Shown: in pieces, positions 58,082 to 64,000 of the stretch
Numbering within the stretch: position 1 is the stretch's first letter
Layout of the letters: every line of letters begins with the position of its first letter
Assembly: GCF_001723175.1 (NCBI RefSeq)
Contig: NC_064654.1
Location: 3,162,001-3,226,000 of the forward strand
Direction: 5' to 3'
DNA: 64,000 nt
Source of the DNA: Penicillium oxalicum
Taxonomy: Eukaryota > Ascomycota > Eurotiomycetes > Eurotiales > Aspergillaceae
Notes under the pieces: model-generated
Seen by the model: the letters and a program-made list of their open reading frames with translations, nothing else
Databases searched by the model: none
Told to the model about the DNA's origin: nothing
Position numbers and translations under genes: made by a program

Positions 58082-60935
58082 AGTGTGAAGATTGGGGAGG
58101 CGGATATTTGACAAAGGCCAGTTTTGGTGCCGAATATATATGGTGAGCTGTCCCGAGGGTCGAGAAATGAAATGTATCTCAATTGGTCTTCAACATCAAG
58201 CTGGAGAGGCCTGTGATCCATTAGTTTTCAAAATGGTTTGCAAAGCTCCGTAGAGATCACAGAGAGGACTTTCATGGGAAACAAAATGCAAATTTGAACA
58301 TCATCATGATGCTCTCACGAGAAAGCTTGACATCCTGTGCTAACAGCAACTCTTTGGTTTCACTGCCAAATGGAGCTTGAGGACCTACCCGTTCATGGAT
58401 TCAATTGGACCCAGGAATTGGGAAATCTTGATCATACAACGCACCGCAAAGCCTTTTTTGCGAGCATGAGAGGATCAAATACTTTCAAAGGGCGATCAAG
58501 ACAGTCATTAGTAACAGATCCTGGAGGAACGTGCTACCACTCTCTTCATGAATATGTCTTTCTTGCCACCTCAATTGTATTTGTATTGATAATACTCACT
58601 ACCTTGGTGCATTTGGTGACTCCAATCAGGATAAGAAAGTCCCAAAAGAGTTTTTCCTGAGTACCAATATGTTTGTCCCCTCCAATGTGAACATCTAGGC
58701 TCGCGATCCTTCTGTTGGAAGCTATTCCAGAAGAAGTAAATCTGGTTGGCGGGAGGACACTGGGCGTTCTCTATTCGATTGAACACGCCGAGTAGAGTAG
58801 TAGATGCACACTTTCTGCTGTTCCACGGTTTCAAAAAGACTCTCCAACATCTCCCTCTTCTTGATTTTTGGGCTTGCATCACTAGCGGCATCAAGGGAAA
58901 GCAAATGTCTCGTCCATGGAAAAGTGACATTGCATGTTGTGTTCGATCAATGGCCAATTGTGGTGGTACTATGTTTCCCATAGAATCAACTAGAGTATTC
59001 AGATAAGCCGAAATTGGAGGGAAGGTTGCAGATTGGGCGCATACCTTATCCCGGGGGTCTCGACATCAGTTGAGTTTCAACTCCGGCCGCGGGTGAACAA
59101 GGAATGTCTTGCATTTGGACAGAGCAAGTGCCTTGGGTCACCACGGCATCTGTGAATTGGATCAAGAAATTGCTTCTTGTCACAACATGATTCATGATTG
59201 ATTGAGTGTTTAATTATCTGCTCAGAACACGAACGCATTTTCGCCGGGGAGGTCCGTAGCATGTAGGACCATGGATCCTTTGGGGACTGCTCGTCCAGAC
59301 GAACCATACAAATTGTCATTGCAACCGATTCTACGTCAATGCCTTAGCCCCTCGTGTACATTAAATAGAAATGATGTCTCTCACAACGGTGTTCGATGAC
59401 TCTTGTTGCATAAGATAGCGGGCTGGCTGGAAAAATCAATGAAACCTCACGACCTAAAATCTATCATGGCGAAGCTCTTGACGAAATGGTCCTGATAAAT
59501 GCAGCAATCAAAGGCCAACCCATCAAACACATACTCAACCCTGTCATTACCTAGGAATGATTCTACTAGTGCAGTCACGGTGTGGCCAGGTAGCTACTCC
59601 TGCGAGCTAGAACTAGCAAGCCTGGGCAATCCACCCTTTGGTCATGTCGTACATTGAGTAAAAAAATATGGAATCACCCCACCACGGAGTCCTCAGTTGG
59701 GCTCATATTCTCAATGTGTAGTGCAAAATTACCATAGCCGATTCAGCGTGTATCCACGATAGACTTGCCTAGACCAGGCGAGCTCAGCTGCTCTGTACTG
59801 TAGTGAGGTACGAGCTTGGTACGTATTAGCGCTCAGTACCCAGCAATATCCCAGGGGGGACTGACCTGCGTTCGCAGTCACACCTTCAGGTCATCATGCC
59901 TTAATAGTTCATGATATAATCTCATGGTGAAAGAGCAATGAAATGAGACTTAAAGCAGGGTGTCTAGGTAGAAACCTCATCTTATTACTATCAACAGCCA
60001 AGAAATCATTGCATTAATCCGCTCTTGTACGCCCAGGGGTACTTCATTATTGCTGCCGAGACACTCAGCTCGATAGTCAGTGTCTTGAGCATTGAATAGC
60101 CAGCTCAAAGTATTCTATATCGGCTTTACTTGCAATACAAGACTCCGCCAGTTTTGCGCGTAGCCACAAATCTTGCCTCGCACCAAAGCGAGGTACACCA
60201 CTTAAAATAGAATACGCGTAAGCATTTTAGCTCAAGGTCCATCCTTGTGCCCATACTTACTGTGATACTTGACGAGCCATTGTGAGTAGGACCGGCGCAG
60301 CCATACCACTTTGACCTGTGTACTTTCCACTCCGTATGCAATACCCCATCATGACAATGGTCGTTTGCGCATTTAGTCGAGTCTCCTCTCAATCTGCAAC
60401 ATGGGAGTAAATTGACGTGATCTGGTAAACACATCTGCAATTGTTCTGACCGGGAGATCGCGTTGACCCCAGACCTAGTCGTAAGTCAATGCATACGGCC
60501 AGTCAATTGGAGCATATATTGTGTACTAGAAATCCAATCATTGCAGTCACAGCCGGGCCAACGGCCGACGAGCCTCGCCCACGCTCTAATTCAAGGCCCA
60601 GATCCTCCATCTCTACCCCAGTGTGGTCAACCACGCTATCAAGCTCATGGCTGAGCATTTCTACCACCAATCAACTTCAGTCCATTCACCTACAAAGCCA
60701 AAGGCGTGTCCTACACGTTCGTGCGTCAATGGTACCCGTACCGTGGTCATGTTGGCTAGGTCAAACGCAGATGGAGAGAGGAAGAAGTATTTTATTTCAT
60801 AGTTTTTGCCCACGATATGGTAAGTCGAGTCCTTGTTCCCTCGGCGTGTTGACCAAGAAAGCAAAAAGAATTGCAATCCCGTCAGGCTGACTTTTAAATG
60901 TCATGCATCATGTCTCATCTATCGTGCGGACCATT
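58082..60935. other. ags1 upstream region
   Basis: About 2.85 kb between the glucan synthase start and the ura5 stop, both on the minus strand. It must hold the ags1 promoter. Short frames on both strands lack motifs; no RNA gene or repeat recognised. Confidence 0.55.
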
Positions 60936-61685
60936 CTACTCCGCACCATAACGAGCCCGGTAGTCTTTCAGCCGTTGAACTTCGGCGGTGCCGATCTTGT
61001 CGCCCAGCTTCTCGATCAGGTCGTGCAAACCGATCACAGCGCGAATGGGGATGTTGCCGCCGAGGTCACGCTGAGCAACGCCAATCGCGCTCTTCGGCTC
61101 TGAGTCGCTCACGCGTTCTTCGCGGTCCAACAGGACTACAACACCAGCGACAATGCCGCCTTCTTGCTCGATGATCCCGACAGCTTCCCGCAAAGCAGTT
61201 CCTGCCGTGATCACATCGTCGACGATCACGACACGCTTGCCCTTGAGCGCAGCGCCCACGATATTTCCCCCCTCGCCGTGAGCCTTGGCTTCCTTCCGGT
61301 TGAAGGAGTAGCTCACATTATCCCAGGTACCTTGAGATGAGCCGGAGAGCGAATCGCGCACGGCTAGCTCGTTGGTAACGGCCGCACAGATAGGAATTCC
61401 CTTGTAGGCCGGGCCGAAGATAATGTCAAAGTTTGGCTTGATCGAGCCGTCCGCGGCCTTGGTCACGAAAGGCTCGGCGGAGAGCACACTCGCGTAGGCG
61501 GCCGAGGAGGCGCGCAGGAGGGGCGCCGTGTGCAGGCGAGAGGATGTGAAGAAGTAGGGCGATTCACGTCCGGACTTGAGTGTAAAGGTGCCGAAGGAGA
61601 GAACGTTGTTCGAGATCAAGAGCGGCAGAAGGGTGGACTTGTAGTCCTGGTCCGCAGACGGGGCAGGGATGGTAGCGGCGGACAT
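60936..61685 (-). CDS. ura5: Orotate phosphoribosyltransferase
   Basis: Ura5/PyrE joins orotate to PRPP to give orotidine 5'-phosphate, the fifth step of pyrimidine synthesis; cytosolic homodimer. A single-exon gene of 249 residues, normal for the fungal enzyme. Orotate-side residues lie in [13 protein letters not shown] (34-46); GPAYKGIPI (91-99) is a conserved substrate loop; the catalytic flexible loop is [11 protein letters not shown] (130-140) with its Lys and His; the PRPP-binding motif [17 protein letters not shown] spans 152-168. The start at 61685 (MSAATIP) was preferred over an upstream in-frame ATG at 61745 because the preceding 20 residues do not resemble the family and the enzyme normally starts close to the first helix ([14 protein letters not shown]). 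It is divergent from met13. Confidence 0.95.
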   Translation of the reverse strand: MSAATIPAPSADQDYKSTLLPLLISNNVLSFGTFTLKSGRESPYFFTSSRLHTAPLLRASSAAYASVLSAEPFVTKAADGSIKPNFDIIFGPAYKGIPICAAVTNELAVRDSLSGSSQGTWDNVSYSFNRKEAKAHGEGGNIVGAALKGKRVVIVDDVITAGTALREAVGIIEQEGGIVAGVVVLLDREERVSDSEPKSAIGVAQRDLGGNIPIRAVIGLHDLIEKLGDKIGTAEVQRLKDYRARYGAE

Positions 61686-62554
61686 GATGGTGGAAAATGG
61701 ATTTTCAGAGTCAAGAACGGGGAGATGGGAAACAAAGTCTCTCAATCAAGGGAATGCGCGACAACGAAGTCGGAGGTCACCGATCTGGATAAATTGGTAC
61801 GCCGAGAAAGATAGCCCGCAAGTGGAAAATTTGCCCCAGGAAATCAACGGTCGTCTCTTTGGCCCACGGAGGGGCAGGAGGGGCGGGCCTATACATGCCC
61901 ACACGGTCCTCCAACACTGCGGCGTAGACTCCTATATGGATGTTGACTTCCTCGTACTGAAACTCAACTACAGAAGGGAAGCTGTTAATTTAAAGATCCA
62001 ACGCACATCGAGTTTCTATTGATCGTCATCTCGTGCCTGGTCCACGGTCTGTTCAGACTAGTCGGGATCTCTTTTCCAGTCCAGAACACGTGCCTCCGAT
62101 CGCCGGCCTTTCCCCGCCAAAATATCCCAAAAGGCTCACCTCTCTTTCTCCCCTTCTCCGCTAGTTCTTCTTCACTCCCCCCCCCTACATTGCTCTTCCT
62201 CCATATTGACCCGTCTTTCACTTTTTTCTCCTAGACATTCCCTCTCCCTTGTCAGTCACTTTCCCTTTCTCCAGGTCGCAATTTAAAAGCTGCCTTGAGA
62301 GTTCTAAACAAACACCCTGGTCCAGAATCCCGGTGATCGGAAGGCCCCGCTGTGAAACAGCCCCATATTTATCACCCCCAGCTGCCGCTGGCTTGAATCG
62401 ACCAAGTGCCTTTGAAAAAGCCCGGGTGAGTCTGCAGTCAATTCTTCTCACATCGCAGTTGATGACCCAATCGACATATCACCGTGTTGTCTGGCTGGCT
62501 CGATCTTTGACTTTTCTAATTCCTCACTTCAAAGGAGCCGGTTAATACGACATC
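61686..62554. promoter_or_regulatory. Divergent promoter ura5/met13 with CACGTG and a likely 5'-UTR intron
   Basis: About 870 bp between divergent starts. CACGTG at 62087-62092 matches the Cbf1 (centromere-binding factor) core that recruits the methionine regulator in yeasts. A GTGAGT donor at 62426 and a TTCTAATTC branch-like sequence with a CAAAG acceptor near 62533 suggest a roughly 110-nt intron in the met13 leader. A strong CT-rich block covers 62130-62270. Confidence 0.5.
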
Positions 62555-64000
62555 ATGCATATTCGGGACATGCTTGCGAGTAAGGAGGCTGCGGGGGAGC
62601 CCAGCATCTCCTTTGAGTTTTTCCCCCCAAAGACAGCGCAGGGTGTGCAGAATTTATACGACCGAATGGACCGTATGCACGGCCTAGGTCCCTCTTTCAT
62701 CGACATCACATGGGGTGCCGGTGGTCATCTTTCCGACTTGACCTGTGAAATGGTCAATGTGGCGCAATCGGTTTATGGACTAGAAACATGTATGCACTTG
62801 ACATGTACCGACATGCCGCTGGAGAAGGTAGATCAGGCACTGCAGTCTGCTTACAAGGCGGGCTGTACCAACATTTTGGCTCTGCGCGGCGACCCGCCCC
62901 GAGACAAGGAAACTTGGGAGGCGACCGAGAATGGTTTCCGATACGCAAAGGATCTTGTCAGATATATCCGCGAAAAGTATGGCAATCACTTTGATATCGG
63001 AGTGGGGGGTTATCCTGAGGGTGCTGATGACAACTCGGATGTTGACCAGCTCATTGACCACCTCAAAGAGAAAGTCGACGCTGGTAGCTCTTTCATCATC
63101 ACGCAGATGTTTTATGACGTGGATAACTTTATCGAGTGGGTGAAGAAGTGTCGGGCAAAAGGCATCAGTGTACCGATCATCCCCGGCATTATGCCCATCC
63201 AGCAATATGCCTCGTTCATCCGCCGATCCAATTGGACCAAGACTCGCGTTCCGCCAGAGTGGATGGAGGCGTTGGAGCCTGTGAAGAATGACGACGCTGC
63301 CGTGCGAGAAGTGGGCAAGCGTCTCATTGCAGACATGTGTCGGAAGGTGATGGCTTCCGGGATCAACCACTTGCATTTGTAAGTCGCAGGAAATATCTGG
63401 CGATGACTGGCTACGGGCAGGTACTAACCTCTCGAAATTGATTAGCTATACCATGAACTTGGCACAGGCAACGAAGTTGGTGCTGGAGGAGCTGGGGCTC
63501 GCGCCGTCCGAGGAGGCTCCCATCCAACGAGCACTGCCCTGGCGGCCTTCTCTGGCCCTCGGTCGGAGAACCGAAGACGTCCGACCTGTCTTCTGGCGCA
63601 ACCGAAACTCTTCCTACGTTGCTCGCACACAAACTTGGGATGAATATCCCAACGGTCGCTGGACAGATTCCCGATCGCCAGCCTTTGGTGAGGTTGATGC
63701 ATATGGCGTGCGCCTCAAGGGTACCAACGAGCAGAACATCAAGCTGTGGGGCGAACCGAAATCAGTCAAGGATCTCTCTGATATCTTCATTCGTTTCTTG
63801 GAGGGCAAGCTGGATCGACTCCCCTGGAGCGACAGCCCAATCAGCCCCGAGGCCAATGATATCAAGGACCTTCTGATCGACCTCAACCGAAGAGGATTCC
63901 TGACTATCAACTCGCAGCCGGCCGTGAACGGTGTCAAGTCCTCTCACCCGATCTACGGATGGGGACCCAAGAATGGTTTCGTGTACCAAAAGGCCTATCT
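62555..64000 (+). CDS. met13: Methylenetetrahydrofolate reductase, Met13 type (3' truncated by window)
   Basis: MTHFR reduces 5,10-methylene- to 5-methyl-tetrahydrofolate with a flavin cofactor, feeding methionine synthesis. Exon 1 is 62555-63378 and exon 2 runs from 63446 to beyond the window; the 67-nt intron has GTAAGT, TACTAAC and TTAG signals. About 460 of roughly 600 residues are visible. The N-terminal TIM-barrel catalytic domain shows SFEFFPPKTAQGVQNLYDRM, FIDITWGAGG, TCMHLTCTDMP, NILALRGDPPRD, IGVGGYPEG, FIITQMFYDVDNF and IPIIPGIMPI-like segments; after the intron come FYTMNLAQAT, LPWRPS and the C-terminal regulatory domain start (VRPVFWRNRNSSYVART). The match is closer to yeast Met13 than Met12, judged from the VQNLYDRMDRM and ALRGDPPRD segments. 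Confidence 0.95.

Overview
The window is nuclear DNA of a filamentous ascomycete, most likely a Eurotiales species of the Penicillium/Aspergillus type. The evidence is short introns (about 50-140 nt) with GTRAGT-like donors and CTAAC/CTGAC-like branch sites, pyrimidine-rich leaders, a FlbA-type RGS regulator, a fused LeuC-LeuD isopropylmalate dehydratase, a cell-wall alpha-1,3-glucan synthase and a DUF3425 bZIP factor. I see no CRISPR array, phage, plasmid, intact transposon or secondary-metabolite backbone gene.

Layout. 1-5 kb: 3' end of the Rab GDP-dissociation inhibitor gene, a small hotdog thioesterase on the opposite strand, then ORC4. 5-20.75 kb: an almost 16-kb stretch without a recognisable protein gene, ending at the developmental RGS gene flbA (20.75-23.28 kb). 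23.3-28.2 kb: an orphan core promoter, an uncharacterised protein with an Uma2/PD-(D/E)XK-like motif, and a tRNA-Cys(GCA). 28.7-34 kb: CDC73 (Paf1 complex) and SET3 (PHD-SET), both on the minus strand. 34-37.4 kb: intergenic. 37.4-39 kb: a broken amino-acid permease. 39.6-42.8 kb: SEH1 and ALG7, divergent across 309 bp. 43.3-46.3 kb: a small membrane protein and a bZIP/DUF3425 factor. 47.4-49.8 kb: LEU1. 50.4-58.1 kb: a five-exon alpha-1,3-glucan synthase. 60.9-64 kb: URA5 and a MET13-type methylenetetrahydrofolate reductase, divergent; the latter runs off the window.

Most genes are unrelated housekeeping genes. Local logic is visible in two places. The leu1 promoter carries two CCG-N4-CGG elements, the half-site arrangement bound by Leu3/LeuB-type regulators. 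The ura5-met13 divergent promoter carries a CACGTG element.

Two themes deserve attention. First, the gene-poor region upstream of flbA holds many CACGTG motifs and long poly-C/poly-G runs and ends in a pyrimidine-rich leader with long upstream ORFs; it could be a large regulatory or non-coding transcription domain. Second, several genes carry single-base disturbances: two apparent one-base deletions in set3, one in alg7, a possible one-base insertion in the bZIP gene, and an in-frame TAA in the glucan synthase. Because set3 and alg7 are otherwise well conserved and the deletions lie in short homopolymers or doublets, base-level assembly error is the simplest explanation. The permease, by contrast, looks like a true pseudogene. 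Intron boundaries were read by eye and not tested against transcripts.
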